Shown here in pieces: positions 50,806 to 63,969 of a stretch of DNA of 64,000 bases. This DNA is from Trichoplax adhaerens (taxonomy: Eukaryota > Placozoa > Uniplacotomia > Trichoplacea > Trichoplacidae), in contig NW_002060945.1 of the NCBI RefSeq assembly GCF_000150275.1, forward strand, positions 6,969,751 through 7,033,750, read 5' to 3'. Position 1 is the stretch's first letter, and the number at the start of each line of letters is the position of its first letter. The translations under genes were made by a program, and so were the position numbers. The notes beneath the pieces were generated by a model. It was given only the letters and a program-made list of their open reading frames with translations, had not been told where the DNA came from and searched no databases.

Positions 50806-53207
50806 TGTATTCATGGTTATAGATAGGCACAAACAATCATCATAATCATCATAGGGCTTGTAAAATGGTTATGTGAATCTGTGTCACGGAATAGAAGACC
50901 TAGACCGCAGTAGCGGCTGAATGTGTTCGCTTTTTAGTCAAATTTATAGTCAGAGCAAAGATTCAGACGGTATCTTCCGCTTTGAAGTTATTTCCGTTTG
51001 AAATATTATCATTTTAACGCTAGAGCTGTACTACGTTGATTTTTGGCTAATACGGTAGCATCATAACTAGATCTGATATGCGAACTTTTGTGTACGAGTA
51101 TATGCTTTAAGTAGAACCACAGCGTACAATATGAAATGCTACTGATGTCGACATATAAGGAATTCGAAACCACTTCACATCATTGACCTTCTTGTAAACA
51201 TGAACTATTGTAGATATAGTTAATTCCGACACTAGAATTAAGTTAATATTTACTTTAAAGTATTGCGCTTTCAATGATCTTTATACCTGATAATAAACCA
51301 GACTAGGAACACGGTGATAACTGCTAATGATCGCCGATTTTCATCGACGAATTATTACATACATACACTTACAGCATATTGATCTACTTGTTACGTCATA
51401 TATGTAGAAGCATTATATATGATGCGTTGGTTTAAAGTATTTCATCAAAATACAGCTTAATGCCATAAAAAATTCCTCAACTTTGGCTATTGGATTTGTG
51501 ACAGATTTTCTAGTTGCGGTATTCTATAATCGCTAGTTAATTAAATTAATTTATATCATAGTTACGGCAACAACAATTGTACATTTCTACGCCAAGGTAA
51601 ATACACATTAAAAAAAATAGAATTACCGTATGATATTCAGGATAGAGGCCAAGAATACATATGCTGTATCTTGAAAGAATGATTGCAGTCTAGTAACATT
51701 ATAGCGTTAAATAGCCCACATTCATAATTTCACTATCACAACGTAAATTCATTCGCAATAGCTTTGCTTACTTTGCTATTTTACAATCAGGGAAGTAGAG
51801 ATATAATACAGCAAAGAATAAATAAAAGACTTAATAATCACTGCTATTGATTTAATCCTAAGAAAATTTTCGACTGTATTGAAATTCCTCTTATAAACCA
51901 CTCATACTATGCTCTAAATAATATTTTATATTTAAATTTTAACATAATGGGCTGAACTGCGTTTACATTTTGACCTATGACTGATTCATACTGTATCTTC
52001 ATCGAAAGAATCTATCTTAAATATAATTTGCTAATTGCTATTCTGTAGACTTTACAGTATGAACTTTCGGTTGATTGCTCGTTTTTGATCACAATCCGAT
52101 AACAGCCATCGAACAAGCTACTTAACAGTCATAGTAAAATATCCTTTCTTTACGGTTACATCATATTTATTATCGTCACATAAACACAATAAATATACGT
52201 ATACACGCATATATACACTTGAAGCAATGACTACTTCACACTGTTATTCTGGATAAATAGGCTATCCTGGACATGAGAGCTGTCTAGTTAGCCTCGATAT
52301 GGTAAACTTTTGAAAAGGACTACGGTCGTTCATACGATCTTATTTCGTACTCAAATTGCGGTCTCAAGTACAGCGCTGTATAAATTGCACTTGAAAAACG
52401 ATTTCATACTAAACTGCGTTATTTTGCGTAGTATAATACCGACCATATTTTTTTTTTCTCCGTTCCACTTCATTTTCACCGCAGTGTTATCAACTCATCG
52501 TTTCCATTATGTCAAACTTTCAACGTTAAAGACGACGTGGGCATATTAATCAATTGAGTCACTCATTGTTATGACAGATTGATCACTTAAGATACGCTAG
52601 AATTAAATAGTCGGATGTACCGCAGTACTGATTGGAGTGGCATTTAGTCTCTAGGTAGGATGTTGCTAGATTTGAATGAATTATTAGCAGAGATGAAGTG
52701 ATGATAGAATATCTTCTGTTTCAGACCTTATTGTTACTCTACATCTTAGCAGGCTTGTTACATAAAGAAATTTATCTGGTACGTCAATAACAGTGGTATT
52801 CAACATTTTGAGAGATGATGCTCAACAATCTGTTGTTGTCCATGTACAAGATGGATAAAATCTTTTATACCTTGCATACGGTATAATATTGAAAAAATCT
52901 GCTGTCTTTATGTATCAGTAACTGGATAACTAAGTTAGTAAATTGATTTTTACGAAGCTTGATACGTATACTGTACTTATAGTCTTATGCAATACCGCAG
53001 TGGTCAGTAATTTCAAACTAATTTGATGTCTTCAACACCTTTCTTCTTGCACGATTTGCCGGGCCATATTTTTGCAGCTGTAGATGTACAGTAGATCTCC
53101 GTAACGGAGCATTGTATTTTACTTACTATAAATATTGACTTGCATCGTCGCCGATAGCCATACTTATTATATGACTAGACCTGGTAATACGACAGGATCA
53201 TCACAGC

Positions 53208-53250
53208 ACTGATTAATTTGCAGATTAATCAGTTGCAGATTAATCAGTGC
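53208..53250. repeat. ACTGATTAAT / ATTAATCAGT palindrome with an extra tandem half
   Basis: ACTGATTAAT, a six-base spacer (ttgcag) and ATTAATCAGT form an inverted repeat, followed directly by a second TTGCAG-ATTAATCAGT unit. The core ATTAAT is homeodomain-site-like, but no function is shown. Confidence 0.7.
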
Positions 53251-54359
53251 AGGACTCTAGTGGGCGTCATATTTTGTTCCGAGATTGTAGGAGAAACTTT
53301 ACTGTTGATAGATAATTTCTGAGAATTCCTATACAAGCCTATTACATCATATTTGATCCGGAGAGTGAACGCAAATCTACTACTACACTATACAGCACAG
53401 CACATTAGTATGATAATACCCAAAGCATCGTTCTACCGTATGGTATGCGTTTGTCAAAGATCTTTTAATTTTTAATCGTGATGGATTATATAATTATCAT
53501 AGCCTATAATTCATTTATGGGCAATGGACAGTGCTTCAAAATGAAAGTTACAGCCCATGAAAATGAGTTGGTGGATTTTATATTTTACTACACTAGTATT
53601 AGTATTCATATAGGGATTCCAACTGGCGTAATTGGATTTTGATCTTTGTCTCCAACTGCCAATAAATTAAAATAACTCATGGAGAATAAACAGTAACGTT
53701 TATTCTATCGCCACTGCTAAATATTGTGCAGTGTCAATGAAGGAGAACTTGGTCAAAGATGCCATGCTCAACGTACGTTGTTGTATGCAAAGACGTTAGA
53801 TTACAAGTTCGATTCTTTCAGGTTATTGTTTTAGTCATTCATACTAGTATACATCATCAATTTTCTAAACCAGCGATCGATCGGGTTAGTGGTCGATTCT
53901 CTTTTCAATAGTACTATTACTCAAGCCTGTAGAAGGTAAATTAGAGCTCAGTACGGAATTGTTTAGAGCTCTCGTTAAGAAAAAATCTTACCACATTAGG
54001 GATTTCGTAATTTATGATCGAGCTCACATATAATAGTCCAAGTTAAGCAGAGCTGCGTTTTTCTCGCTTCTTTATTTGACCAAATTTATCAGTAGCAATA
54101 GAACAGACGGAGCACAGAAGGAATGTGTCATTCTGCACCTGGCCATCATGGTGCATAATATCTAGCCACAATCAGACCATCTAAATTATAGTAAAATTCG
54201 TCATTTATGTACAATTAGTTACAGAATGATCCTATAATCACAATAATCTTAAGCTAATTTGAGGCAGCACTACAGTATATTGTGCAAGTATATATTGAAT
54301 ACTCAGATGTCCTATTTGAGCTAATATTATTAATATATCATCATTACGATGCACATAGT

Positions 54360-54785
54360 GTTATTAATGGATTAATTTAAAAAATACAGACACAGGCATT
54401 AGCACTATTTTATACTATGATACTAATATACTAATGGCTAATAAGGCTACGGAGGCATCGAAAAGTGGTTGAATACCGTACGAAGAAGTCATTAGTCACT
54501 ATCATTAACTATTTGCGTACTTCACAACGTAGAGTGGTGAGAAAAGTTTTCAAGGAGTATATTGAGAGTAACGACTACGCACGATACAAGATCATTAATT
54601 AGTTAAAAAATACAGTTGACAAGTATTACTGCTACATTACACTAATATACTGTCGGTTAATAAGGCTAAAAGTGGTTGAATATGGAGTCATTAATTATTT
54701 ACGCAGTTCTCAGCGTAGAGTAGTGAAAAAGCTCTTGAGGAGGGATATCAAGAGTAAACCACTACACGCGGCAAGCAAAGCGGCC
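54360..54785. repeat. Two-copy diverged tandem repeat, ~220-bp unit
   Basis: 'taataaggcta' with 'aaaagtggttgaata' near 54438 recurs near 54658. Both copies have 'agtcatta', 'attta/ctatttgcgta-like' text, 'cgtagagt' plus 'gtga', 'gagg/aagg', 'agagtaa' and 'ctac'. The second copy is shorter by deletions. It ends about 465 bp upstream of the PRR5 ATG. Confidence 0.75.
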
Positions 54786-55250
54786 GATCAAAAGATTTTC
54801 CATACAGTAGACTGAGAGATAGACAGTGGATCAAGAAGCATAATTCAATTTTCTATTGTAGTGTTATCTATGCTATACTATCATGATACTGATTAGCGCT
54901 TGTTTAGTACAATATTCTAATTGTCTCGGAGTAGAATAGATATGGTAACACTATTGTTATTTGATTGTCATCTTATCCAACATTAAATTAATCTCCTCCT
55001 ACTGTTATTGTTCTACAATAGGAAGTTTTACATTATTGTGTGGTTTTCGATGAAAATGCGAAATAGTGCGGAAGAATAGACGATCATGTAGTGTATTAAA
55101 GAATCAACAAGATTCTAAGTAGGTCATTTGCATTAGGACTGTATGTCAAGCTATCAACTATGTAAACAAACATCCTGTGCTTAATGTTGATCACAGATCA
55201 ATACAACATTTGTATTCAATTCTAAGTGGAGACGACGTCAAAGTGACAAG

Positions 55251-58200
55251 ATGGCCAAAGTCGAGGCTAATTTGAATTCAATTTATAACGATCGAAGGCA
55301 ATCGCGGCCATTATCGACCGCTACGGTACCATTTCGTCTACCACCAACAAATCAAGGACTATCATTTGAAGGCAATCGTGAATGGCGTAGGTATGTTATA
55401 TTATTAACTGACTCTAGTCTGGGATAGCACGATGATCGATCATACTATATCAATCAACCGCTAACCTATCATAGTTTGGAATACGGTAGTGCAACGTACT
55501 TACTTCATGTAAGCAGAAATCTTGTTCAGACATCCAAATCTAAAAGATAAAATCATTCTTCATAAGTTGAAATTGCTTTTCTAAACACTATTCAATCGAT
55601 TATTGAACCTAATCTTTCATTTCATAATAACCATCCACTTGTAAATTTATTTTTTCTCACTAGTCAGGAGGATGATTTGTTTTAAAATCATTCCGTTGAA
55701 AGAATACTAATTATCGCCATCGCTTTTTCTTCCTTCTTTAAACATTCCTTTCTCACTAGTACACTACTAAAGGACAACATTTTACTTTTATCATCTTGCA
55801 CATAGAGACAAACCAGTACTACATAACCAATATGTACTTCTGTATGTTATTGATTATCGATCGTTAAATAATTATCTTCATTTTAATATAAAAAAATTTG
55901 ATTGCAAAGAAGGCCAATTCAATTGGACTTTTCCTACCGCAACAGGATAACGTGGGTAAGATGAAAGAAAAAGAAAATTGAGCAAAGAGTTATTCTCTAA
56001 AAACTTCAAAAATGTTGATCTGGCCATATGACAAGCTATCTCCACTTATGATTTCCTTTTAGTATTTTTTGCGCTTCTTTTTTTGCATGCTTACACTACC
56101 GAAGATGACTTCGCTTCCTTTTTTCTCCATACTTACAAGTGTATTACACTTATTGACGGTAAAAACGAAAACTATAACACTGTCCATTGTCATTGCTGAC
56201 TTACGTTCTTCATGGATGATTTTAAGACACGTAGCCATGATTTTTTATTCAACTATTATACTCGTATTCATAATCATTTGTGTAGATGATTAAGCACCGT
56301 TCGTCGTATTTGTAAAAGTAATTCTTCTCCTTTTTCTACCTCTCATGACAGTATTGTAGCGAGCATTACCACGTTATTTCAGAAACGTAGTAGCAGTTAT
56401 ATAAGCTTCGATCAAGTTCTGGAGAAAGTCAGGTAGGTGATTAATTCTACACTCTTAAAATAATTGATTACAACCACTATAATTAAGATATCTCGTTAAA
56501 CTAGAACTATAGACTTTTGCTTTTTTGTTGTTGTTATCACTCCTAAGTAGTGATGTTCAGTTAAATTAATTACTTTGTCGATTTCCAATTTAATAGCAAG
56601 AAAGGAGAATCTTGATAAATTGATTTCATTCTAATCTAATTTGAGTATATCTTTTGTTCGAGATATTTATTTGGATTATAAATCAGTCACTAAATTTACT
56701 CGAATAATTTATAATTCTTGTTAAATGATTAAAGATTGTCATCTGGCAGAAAGATCAATGCATTATTATGCTACTATTTCTTTAGTTGTAGTCAAACAAT
56801 ATTATTCGACTTTACCTAAAGTAGTTCAAATCATTCTTCTTGACACTATTAATAGATAGTGTAGGCGGTTTTTATTAAACCTTATCCTATTTCTACCTTC
56901 CAATATCTGGCTATGTATATACTTAATATCAAATCAAGTAGAAAGTCATCCTTTGATGTAATTCACGGCCTAGATAAGTTGAATTATCATCCAATATACC
57001 AATGGCATGATTATGCTTATAAAGTAAATAAAGATTAATCCTCCGCAATGCGAAAATATTAAAAAATTTATGGATGTTAGATTTTCTTTTTTTCTCAATT
57101 TAATTTTCGAGGACTCTTTCTGTTTGCACTTTACGATACAGCTATAACGTCACAATGAACTATAAATCTTGATTAAGCTGCTGATAATACATTTAAAAAA
57201 TTGCCCCTGTTAGAATGTAGAACAGAATCGCCTTTTATTCAAGCGCCAATATGGGCAATGGTTGAAATACCATATACGAGTAGTGTTGTCGTGAAGTATA
57301 CAAATTTTATGAACATTTATTAGAAATTTCTTTAACTTTTCTACAGTAATTTATATTTAGCATTAAGGTTAATGAGTCACAATAATCATTTTAACAACTG
57401 TATTCCCGGCTTGCGATTGAACAGTTGTTACTTTTCTCGCAAAGTATGCACGTACCTGTACAATTCAAGAGGCGGTTCATTTTATTAATTAATATTTTTT
57501 TCTGATTTCAACTTCTTTATTAAGAAAATAACTAGCCATTATTTTCCTTTTGACTAAAATGATGTCAATTTGATCAGTCATGTAGCAGATAAAATGTTCA
57601 AGATTATCATCTTTTAATGTGGAAACTGTAACTAACAACGACTTCCCGATAGCTGTTTTAGAATTGACACAATATATAGTAAAAGAATGCATAAAATAAC
57701 AATGTTAGACAATATCTATTTTACAATTTTATTACGCTACAATGCTTGCAGATGTAATAAAAAGACACGTAATATTAGTTTCATATTCTTTACTAACAAT
57801 ACTCATTTATATATCCTCTATTTATTGCTAATAGATTAATCTTGAACTCAGAAACAGGAAATTTACTCTACGATTATTATCAGGTTGGTTATTGATTTGA
57901 TGAAGACTTTTTGGGAGGGGGAAAGAACTGTATTCCATAGTAAGCTGTAATTCGATGCTATACCACTTTTTATAAAAGTATTTATTAGTATAAATAATTA
58001 GTAGCCATACTACAGTTCAAAATTATGCCTATGTCGGATACGTAGTATATAGCTACGGTCCTTAGGCAGTTTGCTTGAAGACTCCAGCGAAAGAATTATT
58101 TTATTCGTAATTCTATGAGGCAATTCTACTGTAAATCTCCTTGTACTCTTCTATTGTACATCAAATCAGACGTGATTAGGCTACCATCAGCCTCTTTTCT

Positions 58201-60521
58201 CCTATTTAAGCCTATATTCATTCTATTAGCGTACAATATCCTCAAGTTAAAATTATCTTAAAAATTTTTATTGTAATTGCAGCTATAAATAATGTTGACT
58301 AGATTGTAAAATAAATGAATTTTTCACTTCAAGATTCCTACGTGTTAATCATATAGATATTACTATCACTGAACTTCTCTTTGTATCATAATTATAAGTC
58401 TTACATATAATTGCATGTTAAAAATATTAGCTATTACTTAACTTCGACTGTAATATACGGTAAATCGTTTCGCGGATGCAATTCAAATACCAATCTAGTT
58501 TTCTTTCTCGGTACGTCTTTGTGAAATGTAGTAGACGTACGCTATTACGAAATCTCATAGATTCATTCATTCTATCTATTTCAAAATATTAGGATCATTT
58601 ACTAAAGAAAGGAATGATTATTTTACGAGAAGAAGTCAAAGATCTTACTGGTAAGAGCTACTTTGATAATGTATCTAGTGCCTGTTAAGCGATATTTAAC
58701 CCAAACAAATTAACCCGCTCAAAGAGCATATGCCACTTTTATTACAGTATATTTATCCACTGTTAATCACAGCATATCAATAATATTAAATCTGTGATCT
58801 CTGCTCAACTTGAAGTTATAGGATAGGTTATAAAAATAACACATATACTTAGATAGGCAATCTAAGACCTAGAACTGTTGTAGTACAGAATAAACGGGAT
58901 GTAGTAGCTACTATTCCACGATATCCTAAAGTGGCGTAAATTTTCCCGTAGTTAAAGGATTAATTAGATTTGCATACACATAAATGATATAACGATAGTA
59001 TCACTTTGATAAAAATATTAATCCAATAGTTTATGTGCAGGTGATGAATTATTAAAGAAATTGGTGATATTGTGGAATCAATTTTTCGTCGATATTTTGC
59101 CTGCCTTACAGATTTTATTTCACCCTATTCAGGTAATTTTATATTATATTATTTTATTTTCTAAAGTGATTTATAATTATCTTTCATAACCCAATACACC
59201 ATATATCGCATTCGTAAATAAATATGAACTACTAATCAAACCTCTACAATTTTGTAGACAAGGCATTTAAGCATCCGTCAGGTAGCTTTAGTGAGTTTTA
59301 GAGACATTCTTTTATTGAAAACAAAAATTGAAGGTTAGAATATGTAATCAAATTGTTTGGCAAAATGGAATTAAATGTAGAAAGTGTTTTGTAATTGATC
59401 ACGTAGGAGACTGATTTAAGATATTTACTCTGTATTTCATAATGGTATATACTGTAGTATGGTAACTTTGCTATTTCAGGCTCTTAAATTTTGTTTTACT
59501 TTTTATCTTAGAAACAATTTTACTCGAAATTGCGACTATAACACCATCTATCCAACAAATGCTGTTGGTTTTATTGGTAAGGCATATATGCTATCGCTAT
59601 ACATATTCACAATACTGTTTGTACTATCCTTTTTATTCGTAGCATATATCTCTACTGTATCATCCGATGATATTAAAGTATTTCTAACGCCGTAATACAT
59701 AATTTTAACATTATCGTACCTGTGTTTCTTCTATTTTCAATCAGCTTAAAATCATAATTATGACATCATTTCAATTTTCAATTTATTGTAATTCCGTAGT
59801 AAATTAATAATATGCAGCATCTATGCTGATATTGATATGCCTTTACATTTATGACATTAATGCCATATTTTCAAAGCTGATATTTCGTCACTATATCTAT
59901 TATTAAATACTTTTAGAGCGTTCATGATAAATCACCACCCAATGAAGAATATATACGCTTAGAAAAAATGGCAGCCAAAGTAGTTAAGCCTTACATGCCG
60001 GTTAGTTATCGAAGCAACAATCTTGATACAGTAACACCAGATAATCCATATCTAAGGAGAATCAGAGATAGTATCTTAGGTAAGGTTTGGAATAGTTCTC
60101 TTTCATATTTGGGTTATAAGTCCAAAGTATAAATTAGCATAATGTATTAATATGTAATGTACCTTAACTAGTGAGATAGCAAATATACTAATAGCCATTT
60201 TAAATCAGACGGAATTCGGCAAATAATTAGAAAAGCAGCAGTTGTTCTATTTGGTAGTATCGTTAAAATCTTAGCACGGTCTATATTAATATTAATTTAT
60301 TAATCGTTTTACTTCTTTATACAAATAAAGAAGATAAAGATATTGTCATGAAAGTGCCAATTGTACTCAGGTCCGAGTCTGCGTCATTTAGTAACAGTCG
60401 TGATACTAGTAATGATTTCAGAGCATCCTTAGTAAGTGGTGGAATAACCTTCGATGCAAGGCCGCATAGTTTCGCTGGAGATTTGCCGTTACGTCGGAAG
60501 CACAGGGTTACTGTATTATAA
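55251..60521 (+). CDS. PRR5: PRR5/PRR5L-type PROTOR subunit of mTORC2, nine exons, complete
   Basis: PROTOR proteins bind RICTOR in mTOR complex 2, which phosphorylates AKT and SGK kinases. Exons: 55251-55390, 56352-56432, 57835-57883, 58593-58650, 59041-59132, 59258-59333, 59512-59576, 59917-60079, 60331-60521. Phases agree throughout, giving 304 residues (human PRR5 about 388, PRR5L about 368). The conserved HbrB-like core is evident: DHLLKKGMIILREEVKDLTG, LVILWNQFFVDILPALQILF, HPIQ then RHLSIRQVALVSFRDILLLK, TPSIQQMLLVLL, and EEYIRLEKMAAKVVKPYMP. The short exon 57835-57883 (LILNSETGNLLYDYYQ) matches the segment before LLTKGM in human. The C-terminal tail is shorter and unlike the proline-rich vertebrate tails. 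A single pre-duplication orthologue of PRR5 and PRR5L is likely, so the symbol is by family. Confidence 0.93.
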
Positions 60522-62238
60522 TAGTTAAAGTGGTACACTCGTAGGTTGAAGTATTGCTCTGCAAGTTGAGCGGCAGCTTGCTATCCTGATTTATGATGGG
60601 ATGACTGAAATTGCTTTGACTGGTTTTATAAAGAATTGGCTATTAGGTTTTCTTATACTATCTATCAATGATTGTAATATTGTATAATAACATATTTATC
60701 CAACATAGCCGGTAATTCACGGTACATACTTAGGTAACCTTGAAAATCCATTAACCTGTGACATTTATGTAGCAGCTAGTAAACTCTTTAAACACTGTTT
60801 ACAAATCTATACGAAGATCAGTCATTAAAAATGTTGATTTATGATATCATACTGTGAATCTGTAAGCCTAACTATGGATCGACATGGCGAAACTGTCATA
60901 TCGTATACATTTGATTTTAACCACGCTACAAGGGTTATAACCTGTTTCGTTATATTTTATATAATTTATGTATAGGATACACGACAATTAATTCCATTTA
61001 CGTCGGGTGGTCTACCGGCACCGATAATAGAGAATTAGAGAAGGAATACGAATTAAATTACCTGAAGTAACCCATGTATTTCGTTGATTGTTCTTTCATA
61101 GTGACTAATAACAATTACTATTTCATTAAATAGATTTTGACAAACAAAATAATCGGATTTATGACGCTTCATCCATTGTATACCGACTCAATAAAGCATT
61201 CAATTTTCGGAAATACATGAATTTATTGAAAAGTGGTGATAATGATAGTTGTTTCATTTAAACTACAGTTCGTATAGACCTCGTACGTTGCCTAAGTATT
61301 GTAGAAGATTGTACGATCTAGTAAAACATCGGTAGTACTAACAGTTACTAATATGCTTGCAATATGAATGAAAGAATTGTTATCCTACAGAATTAGGCTG
61401 GATAAAGGAGCAATCGCAGGTATTCAGGAGTCACAATAAAATTTAACCTACTTGAAATATAACATAAATGTATAGAGTGTATCCCATATCAAAGCGATTA
61501 AAGAATACTTGAAGCAGTTAGGTAGTAAGTATTGTACAATGACAAAGAGTAACCGAAGAAGGTCATTATACACAATATGTATACCTAACAAGGTACGTAT
61601 TAACGAACAGCATGAATCATACTACAGTATTAAACAGGTTATCAAATGTCAGTATCAAACATCATTTCGGTATCTGTCAGATTTTACAACCGTCGTAACT
61701 AGACTCAGCACATAAGTATAAAACTGCTCTTGGGCGATCGCATTTTTTATGTACCAAATAATGTAATTAATACTAGCATTCTAATATATCTTTTCAAATA
61801 CTTGATACAATCAAATCGTGGCTATGGCACGAAGGTAATAAACCTCTTACCACACAATTAGATAAAAAGCTAACAAATATTCAAACCAACAGTTCATAAC
61901 TAAATAGAGTGAGCTATAACAACATTTTTGATCTCACTCTGATATTTAGTAATTAGTTAACATACAGAAATAGAAATCTCTCTTTCGAGATAGACATTAG
62001 CAAATAACATGTTGCGGCTTATTGTCAGGGCCGTATATCGCCCACCACTAGGTCAATTTACTTAAAGTTTAGTTGTCACCATTTGCTATTTCCATAGAAT
62101 TATCACCATCTACAATTGCAGAACTACATAAATATAGGTAGAATTAGCTTAAACTTTCTCCAATGTTCTCATAAGAATGTCTTTTAATTAATGTAAACTA
62201 CTGTACTATGCTATACTATCACAATTCGGCCAACATAC
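60522..62238. other. Tail-to-tail region, PRR5 and the SAPS gene; last SAPS exon(s) not located
   Basis: About 1.7 kb with no recognised exon on the plus strand. The SAPS gene must have at least one more 3' exon on the minus strand here, because its exon 62331-62239 ends in mid-codon at a good donor (AG|GTATGT). I could not find it. The ORF at 61509-61715 shows no family features. Confidence 0.45.
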
Positions 62239-63969
62239 CTCATTTGCGACGAATTTTCCGATTGAGATTTTTGATTATTTTCACTAACACTATTATCTAT
62301 CTCCATAACTTTCGGTTCTTCCGTTTGATGTCTAAATAATATTACAATACTATAAATATGCAAAATGTGTCAAAGATGAACGCAATAGCAATACTCTACT
62401 TACGGGGATATCTCTATCGAGTTAGATTCCGATGAGGCTTGTCTATAAAATAATTTATGTGGTTACTTAAGGTACAAAAGGGTTTTTCAACAGTAGTATC
62501 TAAACATACTTTCCAAAATCTGCCCAATTCCCATCAGATATATTAGATCCTTCATCAGCAGGCTTAGACCATATCCCTTCATCTGATACTTGAGCGTTGA
62601 AATTTGCTGTCCAGGATGCTATTATCGTAGGACACGAAATAAATGTCTTAATTATTAGTGCTTGCATTTAACAAAATACAGCCATTAAAATTAATTTATT
62701 GTTTACCGCTATTATTTTGATCATTTTCACCCTGCTCTGATTGAGCAAAAGGATTCGAAAAAGAAATAAGTCGATCGCCATCTCCAGTACCATCGTCTGA
62801 TGAATCACTATCGCTGCTACTCCTATTGTGCTCAGTATTATCTTCTTTTAGCGCTTGCCTATATCGAATAAGGCCATATAAAGTAAAGATCAGAATAATA
62901 TAAACATATTAAGACAATTCAAGTAAGGAAATACTATACAATAGTAACAGTTGTCATAAATATCAATAGAAAGAAACTAACTCATGGGATTCGCTGGTAA
63001 TTGAGAACTCGCGTTCTTCCCAGACATCTTCGGTGGTTTCGTCAAAAGCAGCCATTTTTTCGTTACAGCGTTCTTCGAAAATATTGGCTGAATTCTAAAG
63101 AAATATCATCGAATATACGATATGGTGTAAGTATATATTGTAATAATTATTCGTACGTGTACATAGCTACAACTATGAAATGAATTTTCATCACCATGCT
63201 ATCTTGTACATCAATTTTGAATTTGACATCCTCTAATGCGTCATAGTGAGCCTTAAGGCATTCATCATCGTCTTGAAATTCATCTTCATCGTATGATAAT
63301 TTATCTATCATACTAGGGCCAAGGTCAGACATTTGATAATGATTGTAAATCTAAAAAATTTCGAAAGAATCGTTAAAATTATATACAGATAGTGAGAACT
63401 AGTTTAAAAATTGTTATAGTAATTACCTTCGGTAAATTGCCAGTAACAGCTCTAGGAAAGTCATCCTCATCAGATATGGAGGATGTCCCAGAATTGGTCG
63501 GCTTTACTAATTCGATAGCGTTCCTCTTATTTGTCTCCTTAAGAGAACCAGAAATGAACTGATCCCATCGCCCATGTATATCTTCGGCAAGATCTGTATA
63601 ATCACAATAACTTAATTACTTTTATTACCCTCTTGATCATCATTAACAATGATGTATAAATTGTGATGAAATGAAACTAGTACAGCATTCTTGCCTTTAA
63701 AATACGATTGAAGTATCTCTTTATTTGGACCTCTTTCTAATCTAGTAGCTACGGTATTAGCAATTCGAGTAAGATATCCCATATGGCCTCCGCGTTGACC
63801 ATGAGGATTTGCCCTATCCAAAGTATATACAGCAGTTAGTAAGCTCTTCAATATTAGTCGTGAACCATGCTACATCTCAACAGAAATTTAAAATTTAGAC
63901 TAACGTTTCTTTCTCGTTGTCTTCCCAATTATCCACTATTTTTTCTAATATCCGGCAGTTTTGGAACAG
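62239..63969 (-). CDS. PPP6R3: PP6 phosphatase regulatory subunit (SAPS family), partial
   Basis: SAPS-domain subunits (PPP6R1-3, yeast Sap4/155/185/190) direct protein phosphatase 6 to its substrates. Exons recognised: 63969-63905, 63813-63629, 63593-63427, 63350-63195, 63094-62982, 62858-62707, 62618-62510, 62442-62404, 62331-62239, in mutually consistent phases. The end of the SAPS helical domain is clear: FQNCRILEKIVDNWEDNEKE, then NPHGQRGGHMGYLTRIANTV and WDQFISGSLKETNKRNAIEL. The acidic C-terminal half follows (DEFQDDDECLKAHYD, KMAAFDETTEDVWEE, SISDEDDFP), with the family's late tryptophan motif GNWADFGK. The 5' two-thirds lies beyond position 64000 and the last coding exon was not found. 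Which vertebrate paralogue (1, 2 or 3) it matches cannot be told; one ancestral gene is likely. Confidence 0.9.

Larger units (their letters stand above)
49564..55250. other. Head-to-head PIH1D1/PRR5 intergenic region, 5.7 kb
   Basis: No protein-like exon found on either strand. Contents, listed separately: palindrome cluster (49640-49890), foldback hairpin (50716-50805), a small palindromic repeat (53208-53250) and a two-copy tandem repeat (54360-54780). The rest is ordinary AT-rich sequence. Confidence 0.5.

Noticed and set aside
50654-50836. 60-residue minus-strand ORF across the hairpin
   Set aside because: Coding potential is explained by the inverted repeat itself; no homology recognised.
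59459-59695. Membrane-protein-like 78-residue ORF
   Set aside because: Overlaps a PRR5 exon (59512-59576) in another frame; the exon frame matches PRR5 and fits both splice phases.
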